From Qipengyuania aurantiaca (lineage in GTDB: Bacteria; Pseudomonadota; Alphaproteobacteria; Sphingomonadales; Sphingomonadaceae): a stretch of 64,000 bases of DNA. This document shows positions 8,415 to 16,983 of this stretch, piece after piece. The notes under the pieces were generated by a model. It was not told the origin of the DNA. It saw nothing but the letters and a program-made list of their open reading frames with translations, and made no database searches. The number at the start of each line of letters is the position of its first letter. Positions within the stretch are counted from its first letter, which is position 1. The stretch covers positions 1,674,001 through 1,738,000 of the forward strand of contig NZ_CP081295.1 in NCBI RefSeq assembly GCF_019711375.1, written 5' to 3'. The position numbers were made by a program, and so were the translations under genes.

Positions 8415-9662
8415 TTAGCCTTCGATGCTCAGCAGGCTGTCTTCGGCAATACGGTTCTGCGCCTGGCTCTGGCCTTCGGCGCGCGCGATGTAGCCCTTGG
8501 ACTTCTCGACCTCGTCCGACAGGACGGTGACGGTCTGCTTCATGCTTTCGAGCGCGCGGACCTTGAAGTCGTCGACCTCGTCCATCGTGTCGTAGATGTT
8601 CTGGAAGGCACGCTGGAGCGTTTCGAGCGGGATCGTGCTGGCGGCGGCCTGCTCGTGGATCTTGCCCGTCTGATCGCGCAGCATGGTGCTGGTGGAATCG
8701 ATGATGCCCGCCGTCGTGTCGTTGAGGGCGGTGATCTGGCCCAGCACAAGGCGCTGGTTGGTCATCGCCTCGGCCACGGTCACTGCCGTGCGCAGCGCGC
8801 CTACAGTGGTGGTGCTGGCGCGGTCGACGCCCTTTACCAGCTCGACATTGTTCTTCTTCACGAGGTCGAGCGCGAGATAGCCCTGCACGCTCACCGCCAT
8901 TTGCGTCAGCAGGTCCTGCGTGCGCTGGCGGACGTAGAACAGCGCCGTCTCGCGCACGGCCTTGGCTTTGGCCGGGTCGGTCGCGTCGAGTTCGGCGGCC
9001 TTTTCCTCCAGCTTCGCGTCCAGCGTGTTGGAGATGTGGATCATCTGTTCCAGATTGCCCATCGCTTCCCACAGCTTCTGACGTTCGACGTCGATGGCGG
9101 CGTTGTCCATGATCAGCTCGTCCTTGCCGCTGGCAAGGTTGCCGAGGATCGACTGGATATGCGTCTGCGCGCTCTGGTAACTGCGGAAGTAATTGGTCAG
9201 CTTGTTGCCAAAGGGAATAATGCCGAGGATCTTGCGCGTGCCCGACAGCTTGCCGCGCTTGCCCGGATCGAGATCCTCCACCACGCGGCGCAGCTCGGCA
9301 AGGTTGGCGCCGACGCCTTCGTCCTTGTCCATTGCGCGCACGGGGCGATCAAGAAAGCGGTTCGACATGCCGGCCGCCGCCATGATTTCCTTGCGGCCCA
9401 TATTGGTCAGCTGGTCGACCTTCTTGCCGAATTCGGGCGAATTCGCGTCCTGCGCGATCAGGTCCGCAACGAAACCGTCGACCTTGGTTTCGAGCTTGCT
9501 CTTCACCTCCTCCGAGACCGGAACGAGCCCCGCAGCCTTTTCAGGCGCGACGGCGGGTACCGGATCGGGCGGGGTCAGATCGAATTCGGGCGGAGCCGCC
9601 GTCGTGGTGGGTGCGGTCGTGGGCGCAGCAGCCGTGCCAGCCTGCGGTTTTGCGTCACTCAT
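8415..9662 (-). CDS. Toxic anion resistance protein, TelA family
   Basis: 415 residues. A Pro/Thr/Ala-rich N-terminal tail (about 60 residues) is followed by the all-helical TelA domain, with LTNMGRKEIMAAAGMSNRFL, a conserved KILGIIPFGNKLTNYFRSYQSAQ-type core, and coiled-coil segments through residue 400. The family is named for tellurite resistance, but its mechanism is uncertain. It is the first gene of an operon with an XpaC-like membrane protein and a PHA-system protein. Its start is 158 nt from the divergent PAS-HWE kinase; no EcfG motif was found in that gap. Confidence 0.88.
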   Translation of the reverse strand: MSDAKPQAGTAAAPTTAPTTTAAPPEFDLTPPDPVPAVAPEKAAGLVPVSEEVKSKLETKVDGFVADLIAQDANSPEFGKKVDQLTNMGRKEIMAAAGMSNRFLDRPVRAMDKDEGVGANLAELRRVVEDLDPGKRGKLSGTRKILGIIPFGNKLTNYFRSYQSAQTHIQSILGNLASGKDELIMDNAAIDVERQKLWEAMGNLEQMIHISNTLDAKLEEKAAELDATDPAKAKAVRETALFYVRQRTQDLLTQMAVSVQGYLALDLVKKNNVELVKGVDRASTTTVGALRTAVTVAEAMTNQRLVLGQITALNDTTAGIIDSTSTMLRDQTGKIHEQAAASTIPLETLQRAFQNIYDTMDEVDDFKVRALESMKQTVTVLSDEVEKSKGYIARAEGQSQAQNRIAEDSLLSIEG

Positions 9663-9820
9663 GTCGGGCGAAGACCTCCGTTCAATTCCTGAGTCTGTAT
9701 TAGGAAACTAAGACAGGATATTCAAGCAGGGTACGCTTATCCGAGGAAAGAGTCCCGAAAAACAATAATCTATGCTATGCGAGTCGCGGGGGGCCGTTCT
9801 AGGCCAAGCGGGGACGCGTC

Positions 9821-10837
9821 ATGTCAGCTATCTCGGTCAAGCAGCTTGCGGGAGAAACCGACCTGTTGCTCGCGGCGATTCTGGATCAGAGCCAGGATTG
9901 CATCAAGCTTCTAAGCCCCTCCGGCGAAATCGAATATATGAACGAAAACGGTCGCCGCGTGATGGCGATCGAAAACTTCGCCGACATTGTGGGCCAGCAC
10001 TGGTCGAATTTCTGGCCCGAAGAGACGCGCAAGACGATCAACACTTCGATCGACAAGGCGCGCCGCGGACAGCAATCACGTTTCGAGGCGCTCTGCCCCA
10101 CGCTCGACGGTACGCCAACCTGGTGGGATGTCAGCGTCGGACCGGTTTGCGACACCGCCGGCAAGGTTCGCCACATCCTCGCCACCTCGCGCGATGTCAC
10201 CGATTACATGACCCGCCGGCTCAGCGAACAATTGCGCCGCGAAGAGGCGGAGCAGCACGCCGAATTCTCAGAAAGCGTGGCGCGCGAAATGCGCCACCGC
10301 CTGAAGAACCAGCTCGCCGTAGTGGGCTCGGTCGCCAAGCTCCTTTCGCGCCATTCGGAAACGGCCGAGGAAATGCAGATCAAGCTGGAGCGCAAGATTT
10401 CCGCTCTCGCCAAGGCGCAGGACATGCTGACCGTGCACCGGGACGAGCCGGTGACTGCGTCTGCGGCGATCGAGCAAGTGCTCGGCGCAAGCGGTGCGGG
10501 CGAAGCGATCGAGGTGCTCGAAATCCCGGAGGTGCGCCTTGGCGACGACGGGGTGCAGCAACTGGCCCTGATGCTTGGCGAATTGCAGACCAATTCGCTC
10601 AAATACGGCGCGCTGCGCCGCGACAAGGGCAAGATTACCCTCTCCGCGACGCGGGAAGACCGCACCCTTTGCGTGCATTGGCACGAAGATATCGGGGAGC
10701 CGCTCGCCAAGCCCGAACACGTGGGCGCCGGCATGACCTTGCTCCAGCGCCTCGGATCGACCGGCAGCCATCGCGGGAAGGTCGAGTGGCACAGCACCGG
10801 ACCTGCGGCGACTTTCTACCTGCGCACGCTGCCCTAG
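9821..10837 (+). CDS. PAS-domain HWE-family sensor histidine kinase
   Basis: 338 residues with no membrane segment. A PAS domain (about residues 15-130, ATSRDVTDYM at its end) is joined to a HWE/HisKA_2 kinase with the H-box REMRHRLKNQLAVVGSVAKL and an N-box LGELQTNSLKYGALRRDKGK. The characteristic WHE signature is seen as VHWHEDIGEPL, and the ATP lid as GAGMTLLQRLGS. Soluble PAS-HWE kinases of this size are common inputs to the PhyR pathway in alphaproteobacteria. The convergent neighbour, 10 bp away, is a single-domain receiver gene with an EcfG-type promoter, which suggests a functional pair. The stimulus is unknown. Confidence 0.9.
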   Translation: MSAISVKQLAGETDLLLAAILDQSQDCIKLLSPSGEIEYMNENGRRVMAIENFADIVGQHWSNFWPEETRKTINTSIDKARRGQQSRFEALCPTLDGTPTWWDVSVGPVCDTAGKVRHILATSRDVTDYMTRRLSEQLRREEAEQHAEFSESVAREMRHRLKNQLAVVGSVAKLLSRHSETAEEMQIKLERKISALAKAQDMLTVHRDEPVTASAAIEQVLGASGAGEAIEVLEIPEVRLGDDGVQQLALMLGELQTNSLKYGALRRDKGKITLSATREDRTLCVHWHEDIGEPLAKPEHVGAGMTLLQRLGSTGSHRGKVEWHSTGPAATFYLRTLP

Positions 10838-10847
10838 GGCGCTTGCC

Positions 10848-11213
10848 CTATCCGCCGAACGTGCCCGCCAGGCTCTCGATCACCTGGCTGCGAATGACCG
10901 GCTTGTCGATGCAGCGATGATCGCGAAAGTGGATCGGGAATTCGCGCGTTTCGCACTGCGCGCTTATGAAAATCATCGGCACGTTGTTGCGGCGCAGTTC
11001 CTCGGCAACCGGCCAGACGAATTCGCCGGCAATATCGATGTCGAGGAGAGCAGCGTCGATCTTTTCATTTCGCGCCAGGTCCATGCCGGTATCGAGATCG
11101 AGCGCGGGGCCGATCGATTGCGCCCCGGCTTCGGTGACCAGATCTTGTATGTCGAAGGCAAGGACGGGGTGATCTTCAACGATCAACACCCGTTTGCCAG
11201 GCAAGTGTCTCAT
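10848..11213 (-). CDS. Single-domain response regulator
   Basis: 121 residues, a receiver and nothing else. VLIVEDHPVLAFD holds the acidic pocket, ALLDIDIAG the phosphoacceptor Asp, MIFISAQCE the Ser/Thr switch, and CIDKPV the Lys. The ATG at 11213 (MRHLPGKRV) is chosen; the longer ORF would add 46 residues of low-quality sequence crossing the promoter. With no output domain, it probably works by protein contact or by phosphoryl transfer between HWE kinases and PhyR, as SdrG does in Sphingomonas. A perfect EcfG-type promoter lies 53 nt upstream, placing it in the stress regulon. Confidence 0.88.
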   Translation of the reverse strand: MRHLPGKRVLIVEDHPVLAFDIQDLVTEAGAQSIGPALDLDTGMDLARNEKIDAALLDIDIAGEFVWPVAEELRRNNVPMIFISAQCETREFPIHFRDHRCIDKPVIRSQVIESLAGTFGG

Positions 11214-11265
11214 CGGTTTCGTCCGTATGTCTTCGCGTTGCCACCCGCTTGAACATACTTCTGGA

Positions 11266-11290
11266 AACGAGAGAAAAACGGCGGAGTTCC
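11266..11290 (-). promoter_or_regulatory. EcfG-type promoter, perfect GGAAC-N16-CGTT
   Basis: On the minus strand GGAAC (plus 11286-11290) and CGTT (plus 11266-11269) are separated by exactly 16 nt. It faces the single-domain response regulator, whose ATG is at 11213. The spacing and bases are identical to the sites before nepR-ecfG and phyR. Confidence 0.8.
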
Positions 11291-11375
11291 GCCGGAAATC
11301 GACGATTCCGCACGGCTCGTGGAGCCGCGCCGGCTTCGCCAACAATATCAAATGTCAAATGCTTGGAGCGCTCGT

Positions 11376-13115
11376 TCAGGCGGCCATTTCCAGCTCGATC
11401 GGCTGGATTTCGCCCGAAAGATAGAGGCGCTTGGCCTTGGCCCGGCTGAGCTTTCCGGAGGAGGTGCGCGGAAGGGTGCGCGGGGGCACGAGTTCGACCA
11501 CGCAGCTCATGCCGGTGACGCCGCGAACCTTGTCGGCGATCTGGTCGCGCAGCTTGAGGCGCTCTTCGGGCTCGGATACGCGGCAATGGACCAGCACGGC
11601 GGGTGCTTCCTCGCCATTTTCCGTATCGATCGAGAAAGCGGCTATGTCGCCGTGGTTGAAGCCGGGCAGCTGCTCGACCGCCCATTCGATATCCTGCGGC
11701 CAGAGGTTCTTGCCGTTGATGATGATCATGTCCTTCGCGCGGCCGACGATGAACAGATAGCCATCGGCGAGATAGCCCATATCGCCCGTGTCGAGCCAAC
11801 CTTCGACAAGGCAGTCGTTCGTGGCTTCCTCGTTGCGGAAATAAGAGTGCATGACACTCTTGCCGCGGCACCAGACCTTGCCGATCTGGTGGTCGCCCTT
11901 CACGGCGCCATTCTCGCCGCGGATCTCGACTTCCATGCCCGGCAGCGCCTTGCCGCAATTGACGATGGCGCGGTAGCGCGCGGGCTTGGAAAGGTCGCGC
12001 GGGCGGCCCGAAAGGCGCTCTTCCTCGACCAGTTCGACGCGGATACCTTCGCCCGGCGGCATGACGGTAACCGCCAGCGTGGCCTCGGCCAGGCCATAGC
12101 TGGGCGTGAAGGCCGAGGCGTTGAAGCCGGCTTCGGCAAAGGCGTTGACGAAGTTCTGCATCACGTCGGGCCGGATCATGTCCGCGCCATTGCCGGCGGT
12201 GCGCCAGCGCGAGAGATCAAACCGTTCCGACACATGGCTCTGGCTAGAAATGCGGCGCGCGCAGATGTCGTAGCCGAAGGTCGGCGAATAGCTGAGCGTG
12301 TTGCCCTTGTTCCGGCTGATGAGGTCGAGCCAGGAAAGCGGGCGACGGGCAAAATGCTCGGTCTTGACGTAGTCGACCGAGGCCTGGTTGGCGATCGGCG
12401 AGAGGAAGCAGCCGACGAGGCCCATGTCGTGATACCACGGCAGCCAGCTGACCACGCGGTCGTTCTCGCCAAGGTCGACGCCGGTGGCGTGGCCGTAAAG
12501 ATTGTGGAGCAGTGCCTCATGCGTGACGGCGACGCCGGTCGGGAAGCGGGTCGAGCCGGAGGAATACTGGAGATAGCTGATATCGTCCGGACTGGCCTCT
12601 GGCAGTTCGCATTCGGGGCCTTCGCGAGTGGCGAAGATATCCCAGCTTTCGCCCTCGCAGCCCTGCTGGTCCGCGGCGGCCTTCGCCATTTCGGCGATTT
12701 CGGGCGGATAGATCAGGATCTTGGGATCGCTGCTGTCGAGCTGGACCTTGAGCTGGTCGATATAGCTGTCCTTGCCGCCGAAGGTCGTCGGCAGCGGCAG
12801 CGGTACCGGCCAGGCACCGGCATAGATGCAGGCGCAGAACAGAGCGGCGAATTCGGGGCTGGTCTCGGCGACCAGAGCCACACGGTCGTCCTTGCCGATC
12901 CCGCTGGCGACCATCTTGTAGGCGAAGTCGAGCGCGTCCTTGCGCATCTCGGCAAAGGTATACACGCGCGACAAATTGCCGCGCATATCGTGAAAATTAA
13001 GGCCCTTTTCGCTGCGCGCAGCGTAATCGATCGCCTCGTTGAAGGTGGCAAAATCGCTCCTGCGTCGCGGCAGGTTGCAGTCGTTCGGCGTCGGCGTCAA
13101 AACGGCGTCGGTCAT
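11376..13115 (-). CDS. Fatty acyl-AMP ligase (FAAL)
   Basis: 579 residues of the ANL adenylating superfamily. The P-loop-like motif is LQYSSGSTRFPTGVAVTH, the A5 region is PSYGLAEATLAVTV, and the hinge region has GWLDTGDMGYLADGYLFIVGR. Residues near the C-terminus (LPRTSSGKLSRAKAKR) carry the catalytic Lys. The form of the motif (SSGSTRFPTGV) and the insertion around CRGKSVMHSYFRNEEATND resemble FAALs, which make acyl-adenylates and load acyl carrier proteins rather than CoA. No ACP, polyketide synthase or NRPS gene is adjacent, so the acceptor is unknown. The adenylation assignment is sure; AMP versus CoA ligase is less so. Confidence 0.85.
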   Translation of the reverse strand: MTDAVLTPTPNDCNLPRRRSDFATFNEAIDYAARSEKGLNFHDMRGNLSRVYTFAEMRKDALDFAYKMVASGIGKDDRVALVAETSPEFAALFCACIYAGAWPVPLPLPTTFGGKDSYIDQLKVQLDSSDPKILIYPPEIAEMAKAAADQQGCEGESWDIFATREGPECELPEASPDDISYLQYSSGSTRFPTGVAVTHEALLHNLYGHATGVDLGENDRVVSWLPWYHDMGLVGCFLSPIANQASVDYVKTEHFARRPLSWLDLISRNKGNTLSYSPTFGYDICARRISSQSHVSERFDLSRWRTAGNGADMIRPDVMQNFVNAFAEAGFNASAFTPSYGLAEATLAVTVMPPGEGIRVELVEEERLSGRPRDLSKPARYRAIVNCGKALPGMEVEIRGENGAVKGDHQIGKVWCRGKSVMHSYFRNEEATNDCLVEGWLDTGDMGYLADGYLFIVGRAKDMIIINGKNLWPQDIEWAVEQLPGFNHGDIAAFSIDTENGEEAPAVLVHCRVSEPEERLKLRDQIADKVRGVTGMSCVVELVPPRTLPRTSSGKLSRAKAKRLYLSGEIQPIELEMAA

Positions 13116-13245
13116 ATTTGCTTTTTATACCTTTTGAAAACAATGCCTTAGAGGCGACCCTCGTGCGAACAGATGCCACCCTCCCACAAGCGACAGCCTT
13201 TTCAGCCTTTCCCATTCGTCAAGGTTTGTGGCACGAATATGGCCG

Positions 13246-13824
13246 ATGCCTGATGGTGATGCAACACGAAGGCGCACTCGTCGCACACCCAAACCGCTCG
13301 ACCGCAGGCGGATGAACGACCTCGCGCTGCATTATGTTGCGCGTTTCATGACCTCCTCAGGAAAGCTCGAGGCCTACCTGAAACGCAAGCTTCGCGAGCG
13401 GGGCTGGGAGGGTGAGGAAGGCCCGGATATTGCAGGCCTGGTCGCGCGCTTTGCCGAGAAGGGCTATGTAGACGACGAAGCCTATGCGCGGATGAAGGCG
13501 ACCGGGCTGCTGGCACGTGGCTACGGCGCGCGGCGGGTCAACGAGACCTTGCGCGCGGACGGGCTGGACGAGGAGGTGCGGGCGCATAATGTCCCTGCCG
13601 ACAGCGAGGCGCGCGAGGCGTTGCTCGCCTATGTGCGGCGGCGAAAATTCGGCCCCTTCGCCGCGCCTGTTCGCGATAAAGGTCCCGAAGCGGCACACAA
13701 GGCGCGCGAAAAGCAGCTTGCCGCGATCCTGCGCGCAGGCCATTCGTTCGAGCACGCCCGACGCGCGGTCGAGGCGCCAACGATTGCGGAGCTTGAGGAA
13801 TGGGTCGAGGAAGCGCGGGACTGA
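13246..13824 (+). CDS. recX: Regulatory protein RecX
   Basis: About 190 residues made of three-helix repeats: LHYVARFMTSSGKLEAYLKRK, then YVDDEAYARMKATGLLARGYGARRVNETLRADG, then the final helices. RecX binds RecA filaments and limits recombinase activity. The ATG at 13246 is preferred to the GTG at 13228 because it places the basic tract and first repeat at the usual distance; an in-frame ATG at 13312 is also possible. recA is not in the window. The 3' end overlaps the next gene by 25 nt. Confidence 0.85.
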   Translation: MPDGDATRRRTRRTPKPLDRRRMNDLALHYVARFMTSSGKLEAYLKRKLRERGWEGEEGPDIAGLVARFAEKGYVDDEAYARMKATGLLARGYGARRVNETLRADGLDEEVRAHNVPADSEAREALLAYVRRRKFGPFAAPVRDKGPEAAHKAREKQLAAILRAGHSFEHARRAVEAPTIAELEEWVEEARD

Positions 13825-14294
13825 TCGCAGCTGGTGCATTGGCGGCCCTTGCGGCCTGTTCGGGACAACCAGCAGCCGAAGCGCCCGAGCAAGCTGAGAG
13901 CGCCCCGACCCATCACCGCGAATCGGGCCTCGCCCTCGTGCCGGTCACGGTTTCCACGGGCGAGACCTCGCATGCGTTCACCGCCGAACTGGCGGACACT
14001 TCGGAACTGCAGGCCAAGGGGCTTATGTTCCGCACCAGCCTTGGCCCCGACGAAGCCATGCTCTTTCCAAACGAAAAGCCGACCGCGCGCAGTTTCTGGA
14101 TGAAGAACACGCCGATCCCGCTCGACATCATCTTTGTCGGGCTCGACGGGCGGATCACCAATATCGCCGCCATGGCCGAACCCTATTCCGAAGAGCAGAT
14201 ATACTCGGTCGGCTCGGCGAGCGCGGTGCTGGAAATCGCGGGCGGCCGCGCGGCGGAACTCGGGATCGAGCCGGGCGACGAGGTCACCTGGTAG
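13800..14294 (+). CDS. DUF192 family lipoprotein
   Basis: 164 residues with a lipoprotein signal (LIAAGALAALAACSG, lipobox LAAC at about residue 20), so it is probably anchored in the periplasm. The rest is a DUF192 domain with the family motifs GLMFRTSLGPDEAMLF, FWMKNTPIPLDIIFV, and the ending LGIEPGDEVTW. The function of DUF192 is not known. The start overlaps recX by 25 nt, so the two are probably co-transcribed. Confidence 0.85.
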   Translation: MGRGSAGLIAAGALAALAACSGQPAAEAPEQAESAPTHHRESGLALVPVTVSTGETSHAFTAELADTSELQAKGLMFRTSLGPDEAMLFPNEKPTARSFWMKNTPIPLDIIFVGLDGRITNIAAMAEPYSEEQIYSVGSASAVLEIAGGRAAELGIEPGDEVTW

Positions 14295-14343
14295 GCGCGC
14301 AAGGTATCTTGGCCTTTGCCTGCGAATCCGCTAGGCGCGCGCC

Positions 14344-14742
14344 ATGAGTTTTCTCGGCAAGATTTTCACCTGGTGGGATGGCGCGACCATCGGCACGCTG
14401 CTCTGGTCCTCGCGTAACGGCGAGAAGGTCGGCACCGACGCGCAGGGCAACACCTATTTCCGTTCGAAGAAGCGCGGCGAAGGCCAGCGCGAACGGCGCT
14501 GGGTGATCTACGAAGGTTCCAACGACGCAAGCCGCGTGCCGAGCGAATGGCACGGCTGGCTGCACGGCGCCTTCGACGATGTGCCCGAAAGCAATCTGCC
14601 GCCCGCGCGCATCTGGGAAGCCGACTACACGCCCAACGCCACCGGCACGCAGACCGCCTACCGTCCGCAGGGCGCGCTGGAGCGGGGCGGGAAACGCGCC
14701 CGCGCCGTGGGCGATTACGAAGCCTGGTCGCCGGACGCCTGA
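14344..14742 (+). CDS. NADH:ubiquinone oxidoreductase subunit NDUFA12 family
   Basis: 132 residues with the NDUFA12 signature: FTWWDGATIGT near the start, GNTYFRSKK, RRWVIYEG, and PSEWHGWLHG. In mitochondria and alphaproteobacteria this is an accessory subunit of complex I, on the peripheral arm. Its presence is a lineage marker for alphaproteobacteria. The next gene starts 2 nt after its stop, and the upstream DUF192 gene ends 49 nt before. Confidence 0.92.
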   Translation: MSFLGKIFTWWDGATIGTLLWSSRNGEKVGTDAQGNTYFRSKKRGEGQRERRWVIYEGSNDASRVPSEWHGWLHGAFDDVPESNLPPARIWEADYTPNATGTQTAYRPQGALERGGKRARAVGDYEAWSPDA

Positions 14743-14744
14743 TC

Positions 14745-15230
14745 GTGCTGCGCCGGGTCGCGCTCCTCGCCGCGATAGCCTCGCTCGCCGCCTGTTCGCA
14801 GGACCCGCCTGCGCCCGAGCCGGTCGAGACCGAGATTCCCGAAGAGCTCGAGGGTGTCGAACTGCCCGAAATCGTCGCCGAGGACGCAGGCATCGGCACG
14901 CCGATGGAAGAGCGGGTCGCCACGATCGGCCTGCTCAACAAGCGCAACAACCTCAGCCAGGAACTGGAGCTGACACCGGGCGAACAGCGCCGCGTCGGCG
15001 ATGTCATCATCCGCCTGCGCGCCTGCGAACGCACCGCGCCGTGGGAAATGGAAAAGGACGAGGGCGCTTTCGTGCAGATGCTCGTGCGCGAGCGCGGGAC
15101 GCAGAGCGAATTCCGCCGCGTCTTCTCGGGCTGGCTGTTCAAGAACAAGCCCTCGATCAACGTGGTCGAGCACCCGATCTACGACGTCTGGGTCAAATCC
15201 TGCGCGATGGAATTCCCGGGCGAGGAATGA
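14745..15230 (+). CDS. DUF2155 domain lipoprotein
   Basis: 161 residues beginning at a GTG 2 nt after the NDUFA12 stop. The signal VALLAAIASLAACSQ has a lipobox. An acidic linker is followed by the DUF2155 region: ATIGLLNKRNN, IIRLRACERTAPWEMEKDEGA, FSGWLFKNKPSINVVEHPIYDVW. DUF2155 proteins commonly follow NDUFA12 in alphaproteobacteria; their function is unknown. The 3' end overlaps the converging aat gene by 52 bp. Confidence 0.85.
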   Translation: MLRRVALLAAIASLAACSQDPPAPEPVETEIPEELEGVELPEIVAEDAGIGTPMEERVATIGLLNKRNNLSQELELTPGEQRRVGDVIIRLRACERTAPWEMEKDEGAFVQMLVRERGTQSEFRRVFSGWLFKNKPSINVVEHPIYDVWVKSCAMEFPGEE

Positions 15231-15862
15231 GCGTTGGCCGCGGCGATCGCTTGCGGAATGCTTCCTGATGGCAGGCCGGTGGCGGCGAACAATCTCTCCA
15301 GATAGGCGGCCTGCGGCATGGCCACCGCGCCCAGCGTGGCGAGATGGTCGGTCATGAACTGGCAGTCGAGCAGCACGTATCCCGCCCGCCGCATCGCCGC
15401 GACCAGCCAGGCGAGCGCGACCTTGCTCGCGTTGTCCGCGCGGCTGAACATGCTTTCCCCGCAGAACACCCGGTCGAACGCGACGCCATAAAGGCCGCCG
15501 ACCAGTTCCTCGCCCTGCCAGACCTCGACCGAATGCGCGTGGCCTGCGCGGTGGAGCGCGATGTAGCTTGCCTCGATCTGGTGGCTGATCCAGCTTTCGG
15601 CCAGCTCCTCGCGCGGTTCGGCGCAGGCGGCGATCACGGAAGGGAAGGCCTCGTCGCAGCTCACGCGGAAGCGGTCCTGCCGGATCACTTTCTTCAGGCT
15701 TTTCGAGAGGCGGAACCCATCCAGCGGGATGATCGCCCGCTCGCGCGGTTCGACCCAGTAGACTTCGCGGTCGTTGCGATGATCGGCCATGGGGAAGACC
15801 CCGCTGCGATAGGCGCGCAGCAGCAGCTCGACAGGAATCGTATCGGGCGTGGGCGCGTGCAT
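15179..15862 (-). CDS. aat: Leucyl/phenylalanyl-tRNA--protein transferase
   Basis: Adds Leu or Phe from aminoacyl-tRNA to proteins with N-terminal Lys or Arg, making them N-end-rule substrates for ClpS/ClpAP. 227 residues. Family motifs are AYRSGVFPMAD, VYWVEPRERAIIPLDGF, GHAHSVEVWQGEELVGGLYGVA, ESMFSRADNASKVAL and LLDCQFMTDHLATLGA. clpS is also in this window (33.1-33.5 kb), so both ends of the pathway are represented. The C-terminus overlaps the DUF2155 gene by 52 bp on the opposite strand. Confidence 0.95.
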   Translation of the reverse strand: MHAPTPDTIPVELLLRAYRSGVFPMADHRNDREVYWVEPRERAIIPLDGFRLSKSLKKVIRQDRFRVSCDEAFPSVIAACAEPREELAESWISHQIEASYIALHRAGHAHSVEVWQGEELVGGLYGVAFDRVFCGESMFSRADNASKVALAWLVAAMRRAGYVLLDCQFMTDHLATLGAVAMPQAAYLERLFAATGLPSGSIPQAIAAANAHSSPGNSIAQDLTQTS

Positions 15863-15950
15863 GGCAGGGGCCTACCACTTTGTTGCTTCTCTCGCGATAC
15901 GTGTCTTGCCAAGCGCGCACGCCTATACTAGTGCGCGCGGCTCCGGCTGC

Positions 15951-16026
15951 AGGGGTGTAGCTCAGCTGGTAGAGCATCGGTCTCCAAAACCGAGGGCCAC
16001 GGGTTCGAATCCTGTCACCCCTGCCA
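15951..16026 (+). tRNA. tRNA-Trp (anticodon CCA)
   Basis: A 76-nt cloverleaf. The acceptor strands AGGGGTG and CACCCCT pair, the anticodon loop is TCTCCAAAA with anticodon CCA, the T-loop is GGTTCGAATCC, and the 3' CCA is encoded. A TATACT -10-like hexamer at 15924-15929 lies 21 nt upstream. Confidence 0.97.
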
Positions 16027-16077
16027 TTTTCTCTTCATGACTTGTCGCTGACGCATGGCCGCACTATCGCTGCGCCC

Positions 16078-16962
16078 ATGACAGAAGAAGAAAAGCAGAA
16101 GCGCGATCTGAAGGATCGCAAGTTTTACCCCGCGCAAAAAGAAGCCGAGTTCGAGAAAAAGGCCCTCAAGGTCCACACTCCGCAGACCGCGCATCCGTCC
16201 TACAAGCTGGCGTTCCAGGACAAGGACTTCCTCCTGCGCGAGGAATTGCGCCCGGTGCGTTTCCAGCTCGAGCTGCTGAAGCCCGAAATGATCCTCGATG
16301 AGGCGGGCGTGGGTTCGACCATGGTCATGTACGGCAGCGCGCGCATTCCTCCGCCGGAAGCCGCCGAAGAGGCGCTGGCCGGCGCCAAGGACCTGCCGGA
16401 GGACGAGCGCAAGGTCGTCGAAAGCTTGGTCGCGAAGAGCAAATATTACGGCGAGGCGCGCAAGCTGGCGCGGATGGTCACCGAAAAGTCGATCATAGAG
16501 GATGGCAAGCGCCAGTTCGTGGTCTGCTCGGGCGGTGGTCCCTCGATCATGGAAGCGGCCAATCGCGGGGCGAGCGATGCGGGAGGCGAAAGCATCGGCC
16601 TCAACATTATCCTGCCGCATGAGCAGGCGCCCAACCAGTATGTGACGCCCTATCTGTCGCTCAACTTCCACTACTTCGCGCTGCGCAAGATGCACTTCCT
16701 GCTGCGCGCCAAGGCGGTGGCGGTGTTCCCGGGCGGCTTCGGCACCTTCGACGAGTTCTTCGAACTGCTGACGCTGATCCAGACCGGCAAGATGAAGCCC
16801 ATGCCGATCCTGCTGTTCGGCAAGGATTTCTGGACTCGCGTCGTTAATTTCGAGGCGATTGCCGAGGAGGGTACGATCTCGAAGAAGGACCTCGACCTGT
16901 TCCGTTGGTGCGAAACCGCGGACGAGGCCTGGGACCACATCAGCGCATTCTACGAGTTGTAA
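16078..16962 (+). CDS. LOG family / TIGR00730-type nucleotide hydrolase
   Basis: About 294 residues from the ATG at 16078; the ORF opens 36 nt earlier, next to the tRNA. The Rossmann-like motifs are VMYGSARIPPPE, VVCSGGGPSIMEAANRGA and the hallmark PGGFGTFDEFFE (PGGxGTxxE). In plants LOG proteins release cytokinin bases from nucleotide 5'-monophosphates; in bacteria many act as purine nucleotide glycosidases of uncertain purpose. The N-terminal 85 residues, charged and helical, are an extension found in the long bacterial subgroup. Old annotations call these lysine decarboxylases, which the motif does not support. Confidence 0.85.
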   Translation: MTEEEKQKRDLKDRKFYPAQKEAEFEKKALKVHTPQTAHPSYKLAFQDKDFLLREELRPVRFQLELLKPEMILDEAGVGSTMVMYGSARIPPPEAAEEALAGAKDLPEDERKVVESLVAKSKYYGEARKLARMVTEKSIIEDGKRQFVVCSGGGPSIMEAANRGASDAGGESIGLNIILPHEQAPNQYVTPYLSLNFHYFALRKMHFLLRAKAVAVFPGGFGTFDEFFELLTLIQTGKMKPMPILLFGKDFWTRVVNFEAIAEEGTISKKDLDLFRWCETADEAWDHISAFYEL

Positions 16963-16983
16963 CGTCGACCCGAGAGGCGGGCG

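Noticed and set aside
7351..9072. A 573-codon minus-strand frame
   Set aside because: Only its last 100 codons are a real gene (7351-7653); the rest is a shadow of the XpaC-like and TelA genes in another frame.
11319..13151. A 610-codon plus-strand frame
   Set aside because: Antisense to the complete FAAL gene; no recognisable domain.
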